This document shows, one piece after another, positions 43,255-50,143 of a stretch of 64,000 nucleotides of DNA; positions within the stretch are counted from its first letter, which is position 1, and the number at the start of each line of letters is the position of its first letter. Under the pieces are notes generated by a model. The model saw only the letters and a list, made by a program, of their open reading frames with translations, was not told where the DNA came from and did not search any database. The translations under genes were made by a program, and so were the position numbers. Origin of the DNA: Verrucomicrobia bacterium LW23 (GTDB lineage: Bacteria; Verrucomicrobiota; Verrucomicrobiia; Methylacidiphilales; UBA1321); assembly GCA_003054695.1 (NCBI GenBank), contig QAZA01000053.1:126517-190516 (forward strand), read 5' to 3'.

Positions 43255-43632
43255 TTAGTTGAGCGCCACCCAAAAGGTGCCGCAAAAATCGGGAGGTTGC
43301 TCAATCCTTCCTGGATCAACTCTGCCGTGGGGAGCTGTTGCCAAATCAGGGCGGATTTCCTTCAGGATTTCCATTCCTTCTTCGCTAACAGTGCCGATAC
43401 ATTTTGCATCGAGATAAATCTCAACCTTGCCAAGGTTTCGATTGAATAGGTGAATACGAGCTTCTGCCTGAATTTGTTCAGATGAACCACTAGCTGTGCA
43501 TTCTATCAGTATGACGTCCCGGTTGGACTTGGTACCGGTCAACAAGTCCGGTGTCAGGATTTCCTCCTCCATCACAGTAGCTGTACTTTCCTCAAACTTC
43601 TTAAATTGCTTGCGACGTTTGCCTTCTCCCAT
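43255..43632 (-). CDS. Hypothetical protein of the GHKL/STAS operon
   Basis: This 125-residue protein is not recognised. It has a basic N-terminus (KRRKQFKKFEES), then ILIECTASGSSEQIQAEARIHLFNRNLGKVEIYLDAKCIGTVSEEGMEILKEI. This could be another small alpha/beta domain of the STAS/anti-sigma-antagonist kind, but no phospho-site motif is visible. Its ATG shares a base with the stop of the preceding gene (taatg), and the next gene starts one base after its own stop, so the order is fixed by coupling. Confidence 0.6.
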   Translation of the reverse strand: MGEGKRRKQFKKFEESTATVMEEEILTPDLLTGTKSNRDVILIECTASGSSEQIQAEARIHLFNRNLGKVEIYLDAKCIGTVSEEGMEILKEIRPDLATAPHGRVDPGRIEQPPDFCGTFWVALN

Positions 43633-44243
43633 TAGATGTTCCTCCGTGAATGAGTTTGGTATATCCAGTTTCTTGCCACTCGCTTGCGAGCGGCTAACCT
43701 AAGCTTTGAAAGTGTAACCAACCGGTTGTTCCAAGTTGTCTGCCCAGAGCAATTGCTGGGGTACTTTTCGAACAGATCAGCAGCTGTAGCTGGCCCATGC
43801 GAATCCAGAATCTTCAAGCTTTCAGAAACAGCTTTTTCAAGCCTTCCGGTCCATACATAGTCTGAGTCTTCTGGCTCTTTGGATGTACGGATTGCAATCC
43901 CGCGGCCGGCAAAGTACTCAGAAAGTTCTGTTTCCAGATCTTCTGACGATACCCCTACGAATGCAGGAGCAATATTTTCGTGGATGTCCCCCCCGCGTCC
44001 ATCTACAGCAAAAAATGGGGAGAGAAACTCACGGAGGAAGCTGGAAGAAACTGTCTCGACGGCCGAAAGGTCAATTCGGACCAAGTCGCCTTCAATCGTG
44101 TTTAAGTTAGAGGCTAAAATCTCGTCCGTAGTTAACTTCCTAAGAGCGTCAGCTGCTTTTTGTCCGGAAATGCTTCCGGCTAAAATTGTGGTGTTGCCGC
44201 AAATGGCTCTGGTGTTGATGAGCATTGCGACGATCATATTCAT
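43632..44243 (-). CDS. STAS-like (DUF4325-type) protein with C-terminal wHTH-like region
   Basis: This 203-residue protein has an N-terminal half that contains LVRIDLSAVETVSSSFLREFLSPFF, the DUF4325/STAS-like motif in which a Ser sits at the start of a helix after a 'V-x-S-S-S-F' turn; STAS-like proteins of this kind partner GHKL ATPases encoded next to them. The C-terminal part (SLKILDSHGPATAADLFEKY, TTWNNRLVTLSKLRLAARKRV) looks like a winged helix. It starts 13 bases after the ATPase gene ends. This pairing recalls anti-sigma/antagonist switching, but no sigma factor is near. Confidence 0.72.
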   Translation of the reverse strand: MNMIVAMLINTRAICGNTTILAGSISGQKAADALRKLTTDEILASNLNTIEGDLVRIDLSAVETVSSSFLREFLSPFFAVDGRGGDIHENIAPAFVGVSSEDLETELSEYFAGRGIAIRTSKEPEDSDYVWTGRLEKAVSESLKILDSHGPATAADLFEKYPSNCSGQTTWNNRLVTLSKLRLAARKRVARNWIYQTHSRRNI

Positions 44244-44256
44244 TTCTAAAAATGAA

Positions 44257-45096
44257 TCAACATATTTCTAAGGCTGTTTCGGCTGGAACTCCTCTAAATG
44301 ACACGACAACCGTGATCTGGCTTCCAAATCCTCCCGCTTTCGGGAAAAAATGACGCATCCGTTCTTTTCCTCTTTGCTTTATCTCGACCACGCTGTTCCC
44401 GCTCCGAAGGTATACGAGGCCATTTAGATCGACGAGAGATTGAAACAATTGCTTGTAGCCACCTCCGCTTGTTTCCCCGGGCCGTGAAGTGGCTTCCTTA
44501 TCAATGACGGCCTGCAATGCGTCTTGCTCTCGCTGTAAGGATTTCCAATGGGGCAATTTCTTAAGCGAAGCCAGGAAACCCATTCCAACATCGGCGACCG
44601 AAAATGTAAGCACTCCATCTCGAACATGGTAACCTGCGAGGGCGCTACATGGGGCACCCTCCAAGAATGCGTGCCAGGGCACGTTGTCCGCCATTTCCCA
44701 CAGGGTTCGTGCCAAAGCTTTTACGACCTTGCCCTTACTTTCATTCGAAGCACAAATTCTAAACCGATCCAGAAATCGCAGCCATTCATCCCTCACAACG
44801 TCGTCTTTGGATAAAATGGGCCAGACTCCATAGGAAGTATGCGTAAACTCGCGATCCGCGTTTAAAGTCGATCCAAGATTGTAGTATTCCTCCACAAAAC
44901 TATACGATGCAAACGACGGCATCTCCTCTTTGCCGTCGGTTACCTGCTTCATCCGGAGCCGATTAAGGCAAAGTGTGTACCATAAAGCCGTCGCCAAAGT
45001 AAAATTCTGGCCCTTCAGTACTTCATCAATACTTTGCGCAGTCCCCGATTCCAGGATCTTAGTGAGGTTAACAATTGCGGGATTTCCGAGAAGCAT
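44257..45096 (-). CDS. GHKL (histidine-kinase-like) ATPase, first gene of the operon
   Basis: This 279-residue protein has the C-terminal half of a GHKL ATPase: N box LARTLWEMADNVPWHAF (Glu and Asn), G1 box VADVGMGFLASLKK and G2 region SGGGYKQLFQSLVDLNGLVYL. No His phosphorylation domain or receiver is present, so it is not a classical sensor kinase. GHKL ATPases without kinase partners bind and hydrolyse ATP in switch or effector roles. It opens an operon of four closely spaced genes. GC is clearly below that of the flanking backbone, consistent with transfer. Confidence 0.8.
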   Translation of the reverse strand: MLLGNPAIVNLTKILESGTAQSIDEVLKGQNFTLATALWYTLCLNRLRMKQVTDGKEEMPSFASYSFVEEYYNLGSTLNADREFTHTSYGVWPILSKDDVVRDEWLRFLDRFRICASNESKGKVVKALARTLWEMADNVPWHAFLEGAPCSALAGYHVRDGVLTFSVADVGMGFLASLKKLPHWKSLQREQDALQAVIDKEATSRPGETSGGGYKQLFQSLVDLNGLVYLRSGNSVVEIKQRGKERMRHFFPKAGGFGSQITVVVSFRGVPAETALEIC

Positions 45097-45119
45097 GGAT
45101 TAATATTATGTCATGTTTC

Positions 45120-45713
45120 TTAATTTAAATCCATAGAATAGCCGGTTTGTGAGGCGAGACCGGAGGGATGCGCAGTAGAATTGGGGGATGACAAAAGCGC
45201 GGCAATAATCTCGGCCCGCGCATTTGTACCAAACAGGGCACGCAATTTGATCAGCAGAAGCTCGGGGTTCCTGGCTACCTGCGGTGCTATTGCATCCTGA
45301 CGCAGGTTATAGGGGCCGCGAGTAAAGCCGTAGGATAAGAAGTGGGGATCCTCATTTCCATACAGTTTCTCACCAGGCCTGGCATAAGAACCGGGACCGC
45401 TTGCGTTCAGAAACAGAGCCTGCTGCTCATTGCCGAGGACAGTGGGAATAGAGATTTCCCCGACCGGAATATGCAGAGCTTTCCATTTGGAAAGACGGCT
45501 GTTCTGGCTGACGATAGTGGACATCGCAGCCAGGACTTTAGGGTTGCCCAGGGAGGCTGTCTGACTAAGTGTCTTCAGTCGCTGGATGTTGATCAGTCGC
45601 CCATATTCGTGGAGCCAGTGGAGGGACTCGTCGAACAGGCGTGCGTCAAAACGCCCAATCTCGCTCGTCGCCAGGAGGAGTGCTTCCGGGTCGAGAGGGC
45701 GGCCTGGGATCGG
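45120..45713 (-). pseudogene. Remnant of an HTH-type protein next to a nucleotidyltransferase gene
   Basis: The frame is open from 45713 to the stop at 45120 without a usable start. It reads RPLDPEALLLATSEIGRFDA, then LFDESLHWLHEYGRLINIQR and finally LRALFGTNARAEIIAALLSSP and AHPSGLASQTGYS before ending. The last part resembles the winged-helix of regulators adjacent to nucleotidyltransferase genes but stops short of the recognition helix, as if cut by the insertion of the GHKL operon. The start of the frame overlaps the 3' part of the upstream nucleotidyltransferase. The first usable ATG gives only a shortened version (45524 to 45120). Confidence 0.6.
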
Positions 45714-45903
45714 TCAGTTGTTTGTTTACATCCAGCTGTGCGATGATATCGACGTCCCTCGTCGTCCGCGCGTTGTAGTGGCCGGCGAGCATGGCGGCGC
45801 CGCCACAGATGACGAGATCATGGCGCGGAATGCCTTCGTTGCGCATGACTTCTTCCAGAAAAGTGAAGGCTTCATGGCGCTTGTCAGGGTTTATTCTGGC
45901 CAT
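45646..45903 (-). pseudogene. Truncated nucleotidyltransferase (DUF6036/AbiEii-like)
   Basis: The first 65 residues read MARINPDKRHEAFTFLEEV, then HDLVICGGAAMLAGHYNARTTRDVDII, the Gly-Gly and DxD-type core (TRDVDI) of nucleotidyltransferases of the toxin/DUF6036 kind. After QLTD the frame runs into unrelated sequence (PRPPSRPGSTPP) and stops at 45646, while another frame carries the neighbouring HTH-like sequence. The gene is therefore broken about one quarter of the way in. Inverted repeats lie just upstream (45903 to 45947). Confidence 0.7.
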
Positions 45904-45947
45904 AATGTGTAATCAGACTCTGTTTATGAGAGTTTTATTACACATTA
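45903..45947. promoter_or_regulatory. 11-base inverted repeat upstream of the nucleotidyltransferase remnant
   Basis: taatgtgtaat (45903 to 45913) and attacacatta (45937 to 45947) are exact inverted copies, 23 bases apart. The left arm abuts the start codon, so an autoregulatory operator or a recombination end is possible. Confidence 0.5.
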
Positions 45948-45993
45948 GCAAGCTCCGTGACGTTGGAGCCCATTCCAGGGTGCGGGCCCGCGC

Positions 45994-46467
45994 TCAGGCG
46001 TGATCTTCAGCTGATTTCCCCAGGTTCACGGACGTGTCTTCCTCCCACTGCAGGCCCCACTCCTTGAGCGCGCGCAGGGCGGGGAGCAGACCCTGGCCTT
46101 TTGGCGTTAGCCGGTAGCTGAGGCGCACGGCTCCGGGGCGCACGGGCACGGTTTCGATGATGTCGTGCTGGGTGAGGCGCTGCAGGCGCTCCGTGAGGAT
46201 GTTGGAGGGGATGCGTTCGGGCGATTCCATAAATTCGCGGAACCGCGTTTTGCCACACACGAGATCGCGGATGATGAGCAGCGTCCAGCGATCGCCGATG
46301 ATATCCAGCGCGCACGCGACGGGACACCGAGAGCGGCGCGGCGCTTTTTTCCCCGCGTCCGCCTGTGTCGGCTGAGCTGCCCGCGCCGCCCGGGCTTGCG
46401 CGGGGCGTGCGGCTGCAGGGGCGGGTTCGGTTCGATCGCTTGGTTCGGAACTGCTCGAGCTGCTCAT
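45994..46467 (-). CDS. HxlR family transcriptional regulator
   Basis: This 157-residue protein has a disordered Ala/Pro-rich N-terminal tail (about 45 residues) followed by the HxlR winged helix: CPVACALDIIGDRWTLLIIRDLVCGKTRFREF, SNILTERLQRLTQHDIIETVP and YRLTPKGQGLLPALRALKEWG. The Cys in CPVACAL matches the position of the redox or reactive-electrophile-sensing Cys of the family. It diverges from a DinB-like gene and a MATE exporter; a perfect 15-base palindrome between them is its likely operator, so it probably represses these genes and itself. Confidence 0.9.
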   Translation of the reverse strand: MSSSSSSEPSDRTEPAPAAARPAQARAARAAQPTQADAGKKAPRRSRCPVACALDIIGDRWTLLIIRDLVCGKTRFREFMESPERIPSNILTERLQRLTQHDIIETVPVRPGAVRLSYRLTPKGQGLLPALRALKEWGLQWEEDTSVNLGKSAEDHA

Positions 46468-46483
46468 GGGGAGGAAATCTTAC

Positions 46484-46520
46484 CAACTAATTTACTTGCA
46501 ATCTACAAGTAAATTAGTTG
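46484..46520. promoter_or_regulatory. Operator: perfect 15-base inverted repeat between hxlR-type and DinB-like genes
   Basis: caactaatttacttg (46484 to 46498) and caagtaaattagttg (46506 to 46520) form a perfect dyad with a 7-base spacer. A third half site, caagtaaa, lies at 46529 to 46536 and overlaps the start codon of the rightward gene. The dyad is only 17 bases from the regulator ATG, so binding would block both genes. Confidence 0.8.
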
Positions 46521-46534
46521 TACTTTGCAAGTAA

Positions 46535-47140
46535 ATGAAAACTTCAACTGCTCCCTCGACGTCCAGTTCCGCTTCCGAGCCCCGGCTGGATCCACCCGGT
46601 GCGGGGCTCCCTGCTCTGGAACACATGATCGCCAACATGCTCTTTGCCTGGTCGTGTCTGAGCGGATCCCGAGAGCGGTTTACCCGCACCTTTCAGGCCG
46701 AACGCGAGCGCGTTGTCTCCCTGGCGCGGCGGTGCGACGCGGAGTCCGGCGCGCGGCGCGTGCTTATCCGCCGCCTGCCGGGGCTTGAGGACAGCAGCCG
46801 CTACTGGTCGGTCTTCATGACGCTGGAGCACCTGTGTCTGGTCCACGAGGGCATAGCGCGCGTCATCACCTCTTTGGGCCAGGGCAAAGTGCCTCCGGGA
46901 AAAGCCAGCACCGCCGCTGTAAAGCCTGCGCCGGGCGCGGACGAACGCACGATCGAGACATTTGAGCTCTCGTGCGACAAGGTGCTGAAAGCCGCGGAGT
47001 CGGTGCCCGATCTGCGCACCGGCGCCCGCTACGATCACCCGTGGTTTGGTGCGCTGGACGCGTATGGATGGTATGCTATGGCGCCCTTCCACCTGCGGCT
47101 GCATCGCAGGCAGATTGAGGTTATCCGCGCAGGCCTGTGA
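46535..47140 (+). CDS. DinB/DUF1569-like metal-binding protein
   Basis: This 201-residue, helix-rich protein is of the DinB-like four-helix type. The putative metal ligands are the His in VFMTLEHLCLVHEG (about residue 97) and the His pair in FHLRLHRRQIEV (about 190). HPWFGALDAYGWYAMAPFHLRLH is the usual C-terminal motif. Members act in thiol-dependent transfer or detoxification; the exact reaction is unknown. The next gene, a MATE exporter, starts 15 bases after the stop, so the two are likely an operon controlled by the HxlR regulator. Confidence 0.72.
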   Translation: MKTSTAPSTSSSASEPRLDPPGAGLPALEHMIANMLFAWSCLSGSRERFTRTFQAERERVVSLARRCDAESGARRVLIRRLPGLEDSSRYWSVFMTLEHLCLVHEGIARVITSLGQGKVPPGKASTAAVKPAPGADERTIETFELSCDKVLKAAESVPDLRTGARYDHPWFGALDAYGWYAMAPFHLRLHRRQIEVIRAGL

Positions 47141-47154
47141 GAGCGTGTGAGCTT

Positions 47155-48618
47155 ATGAGAAATCCAACTTCGACACCCGCGGGCGATGCGCTGGCAGACG
47201 CGCAGGCGCAGGCACATCCTCAGGATCAGACGCAGGCTCAGGAGGATGGGCAGGCACGCGTGCATGGAAACAGCGCATCTCAGGCGCGCATTCACATGCT
47301 GCTCACGGCGCCCGTGCTGAGCGCGATGCTTCACCTTGCGCTGCCCACCATTGTCGTGCTTTTCGTACAGACTCTGGTGAGCGTGGCGGAGACCTACTTC
47401 GTGAGCTTCCTCGGGACAGATGTAGTGGCAGGCGTCGCTCTGGTATTTCCCACGCTGCTCCTCATGACCACCATGTCCAACGGCGGCATGGGTGGCGGAG
47501 TCTCCTCCGCCATTGGCCGTGCGCTGGGCGCGGGCCGGCTGCAGGATGCGAACCGCCTGGTGCTGCATGCGCTGGTTCTGGCAGTCATCTGCGGCGTGCT
47601 TTCGAGCGCCGTTGCGCTTTACTTTGGCCCTGCGCTTTACCGCAGCATGGGAGGATCCGGCAAAAGCCTGGATGCCGCGGTGCTTTACTCGGGGCTGCTC
47701 TTTGCCTTTGCGGTGCCTGTATGGTGCGTCAACCTGCTGGCGGCGGCATTGCGCGGCGCGGGTAACGTCAAGGCGCCTGCCCTCATCATCCTGGGTGGAG
47801 CGGCGCTTCTCATCCCGCTCTCTCCGCTGCTGATCTTTGGGCTGGGCCCGATGCCCGCGCTGGGCGTGGCGGGCGCGGCTGTCGCAGTGGATTTGTACTA
47901 CGTGATTGCGCTGGGCGTCCTTGTCGCCTACCTGCGCTCCGGCACCGCCGGGCTGCTGCTGGAGTGGAGCGGGCTGGAGTGGCGGTACTTTGCGGATATT
48001 CTGCGGATAGGCGCGCTGTCCTCCCTGGGCACCGTGCAAGGCAATCTGACACTGCTGATGGTGACCGGAGCCGTAGGCCACTTTGGCGAGCATGCGCTGG
48101 CCGGCTATGGCCTTGCCTCGCGTATCGACGCTCTGCTCATCCCCCTGATGTTCGGCCTGGGGACGGCGGTAAGTACGCTCGTCAGCGCCAACATCGGCGC
48201 CGGCCAGCTGAGCCGCGCGCATCGTGTTGCGTGGACGGGCGCCCTGCTGGCCGGTGCCTTCGCGCAAATCTCCGGCATCGCGGCCGCGCTCTTCCCGCAC
48301 GCATGGCTAAGCCTCTTTTCCCACGACCCCGAGGTGCTGGCTGCCGGCGTGAGCTACCTGCATATCGTGGCGCCCTTCTACGGATTCTTCGGCTTTGGAT
48401 TCCTCATCTACTTCGTGGGACAAGGCGCGGGCCGAGTGGGCATTCCGTTCCTCGCGGGCAGCGTCCGCCTCATCATCTCCGCCGGCATCGGCTGGGGCGT
48501 CGTCCACTACTGGGGAGCCAGCCTGGTTCACCTCTACGAGCTCATCGCCCTCTCCATGATTCTTTTCGCAGCCACCAACACCGTGGCGCTGGTCCGCTGG
48601 AGCCGAGCTGCGGCGTAA
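47155..48618 (+). CDS. MATE family efflux transporter
   Basis: This is an inner-membrane exporter of the MATE (NorM/DinF) family with twelve predicted helices in 487 residues; drugs or cationic compounds leave in exchange for H+ or Na+. Visible family features: LHLALPTIVVLFVQTLVSVAETYFVSFLG (first helix pair, the 'E-T-Y' segment), MGGGVSSAIGRALGAGR, a second-half repeat ALAGYGLASRIDALLIPLMFGLGTAVSTLVSANIGAGQLSRA, and loop repeats around helix 7. A GTG at 47137 overlapping the previous stop is an alternative start. It is probably co-expressed with the DinB-like gene and repressed by the HxlR regulator. Confidence 0.9.
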   Translation: MRNPTSTPAGDALADAQAQAHPQDQTQAQEDGQARVHGNSASQARIHMLLTAPVLSAMLHLALPTIVVLFVQTLVSVAETYFVSFLGTDVVAGVALVFPTLLLMTTMSNGGMGGGVSSAIGRALGAGRLQDANRLVLHALVLAVICGVLSSAVALYFGPALYRSMGGSGKSLDAAVLYSGLLFAFAVPVWCVNLLAAALRGAGNVKAPALIILGGAALLIPLSPLLIFGLGPMPALGVAGAAVAVDLYYVIALGVLVAYLRSGTAGLLLEWSGLEWRYFADILRIGALSSLGTVQGNLTLLMVTGAVGHFGEHALAGYGLASRIDALLIPLMFGLGTAVSTLVSANIGAGQLSRAHRVAWTGALLAGAFAQISGIAAALFPHAWLSLFSHDPEVLAAGVSYLHIVAPFYGFFGFGFLIYFVGQGAGRVGIPFLAGSVRLIISAGIGWGVVHYWGASLVHLYELIALSMILFAATNTVALVRWSRAAA

Positions 48619-48797
48619 AGCGCGCCGAGAGCTCAATCGACTCTTATACTGGAGTTGACGTCATTAATCGTCCAGTCCGGCGACGTCAGCTCGTATAGAA
48701 GCGTAGCCTCGGAATATACCTGTCGAAAAGATGAATCAATTTCAGCACTTCCGGGGTAGTATTCCGGGCAAAACCTCACGGTAGCGCTAATATTCGC

Positions 48798-49007
48798 TCA
48801 GTCATCCAGGGGCTCCACGCCCAGCCGGCTGAGCCGTTCAAGGCCTTCTTTCATGGCCTTGATTGCCTCGGGCGAATACCCCTGCCAGTCCTTCACCTCA
48901 CCGATAATCCGCAGAGGTTCGCGCGAGCGGAATGACTTGGTGGGATTGCCCCGAAATTTCTTGTCCGTAAGGTTGGGGTCATCTTCAACCGGGCCGGTCG
49001 GCTCCAC
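48798..49007 (-). CDS. Small hypothetical protein (GTG start)
   Basis: This 69-residue protein starts at a GTG (49007) within the last codons of the next frame to the right. SREPLRIIGEVKDWQGYSPEAIKAMKEGLERLSRLGVEPL is a helical, plausible protein. I do not recognise it. A single frameshift would join it to the frame at 48985 to 49218, so the pair may be one broken gene. Confidence 0.4.
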   Translation of the reverse strand: MEPTGPVEDDPNLTDKKFRGNPTKSFRSREPLRIIGEVKDWQGYSPEAIKAMKEGLERLSRLGVEPLDD

Positions 49008-49218
49008 GATCTAGATTCTCCTCGTCGGGACTGGAGGTTAGACTGACGCAGGTGGTGACCCCATCCTGCCCTGTGATCTCCAAAGAAACGTCCGGACTGA
49101 CCAGGTCCCCTGTCTTCAGCGCTGGCGGATGTGACTTCGGAAGACCTTGCCCTTGCCCGTACTCACGCGTGAAGAGGTGCCACGTCGACGAGGCACAGCA
49201 CGACCATCGTTTGACCAT
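48985..49218 (-). CDS. Small hypothetical protein
   Basis: This 77-residue reading frame contains PPALKTGDLVSPDVSLEITGQDGVTTCVSLTSSPDEENL. No family is recognised. Its 3' end overlaps the GTG start of the leftward small ORF in another frame. It could be a short coupled gene or the 5' half of one disrupted gene. Confidence 0.35.
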   Translation of the reverse strand: MVKRWSCCASSTWHLFTREYGQGQGLPKSHPPALKTGDLVSPDVSLEITGQDGVTTCVSLTSSPDEENLDRGADRPG

Positions 49219-49221
49219 TAC

Positions 49222-49640
49222 TTACAGACACGCTCCTGTGAATGACGGCAATTCCAGCGTGGTTTCGATCCCTATCGCACTCAGGAATGTCTCGTCGTGG
49301 CTGACGACAAGGAGGGCTCCATCGTAGGCACGCAGGCCGGCTTCTACGGTTTCAATGGAGTCGATATCGAGATGGTTGGTGGGTTCGTCGAGGATGAGGA
49401 AAGGCGGAGGGGACTCACTGCCCAGCACACACGCAAGGCCGGCCCGAAGCAGCTGACCGCCGCTCAGGGTAGATACCATCTGCAATGCGGCATCGGCCCG
49501 GAACATGAAACGCGCCAGGGAGGCGCGGCACGCCTGCTCGTTGGAGCCTGGATTGATGTGCAGGAAATTGTCCCGGATCGAAGCTGAAGGATCAAGCATG
49601 CTGACCTGCTGATCGAGCACGGCGTACGGCGTGCAGACGC
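49222..49640 (-). pseudogene. C-terminal remnant of an ABC-F ATPase
   Basis: The frame encodes only the second half of the second ABC domain of an ABC-F protein: VLDQQVSMLDPSASIRDNFL, the signature LSGGQLLRAGLA, Walker B FLILDEPTNHLDIDS and the His switch LVVSHDETFL. ABC-F proteins bind ribosomes and may protect against antibiotics. The Walker A region and the entire first domain are absent; the upstream part of the open frame (49641 to 49815) is unrelated sequence. It is therefore a fragment, and there is no evidence of a start codon of its own. Confidence 0.8.
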
Positions 49641-49815
49641 GTATCCGGCCGGATACGCCAAACGCACCACCCCCTTCTTCGCGACGCTCGATGATCGCGC
49701 TGACGCCGACTCCCCTCGAGTCCTCCCCTGCAACGTCCCCGCCAGCATGTTCTATTTCTGCCACGCCTGGGCCAGCTTTGTCGTGGATTTCATGGACGGT
49801 GAATAAGGGGGGCAT

Positions 49816-50143
49816 GATACCACCTTTCTCTTAACTGTATCAGCTCCACGGCCCTGGATGCACCCAGGTTCCAGAAAAGTCATCTCCAGACTGCAAGGCC
49901 GTATGGATAGGCTCCAAAAACGTGCGAATTGATGCGACGGCGTCGAGTGTTCTGTATCTGTGTTTCTTCGTAGAAAAGCGGCTCGGATTTCAGTGGTGGC
50001 CTAGCGATTTCTCGGATTATCATCTTCGCTCCCCGATATGCATATTTCGAAGAGGATAATTCAAAGATGATTTGCATTATAAATGATGTGAAGTATCGTA
50101 CAGGGACGCCTCACACACTTGAACTTTGCTCTTGCCGCCAGAC
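49816..50143. other. Intergenic region before the kaiC-like operon
   Basis: This 328-base space is of lower GC. It must contain the promoter of the KaiC/histidine kinase/regulator operon. I see AT-rich stretches near 50030 to 50090 but no convincing -35/-10 pair, repeat or RNA gene. Confidence 0.45.

Noticed and set aside
41659-45096. GHKL/STAS operon as a plain two-component system
   Set aside because: No HisKA phospho-acceptor helix and no receiver domain are encoded, so it does not fit a classical histidine kinase pair.
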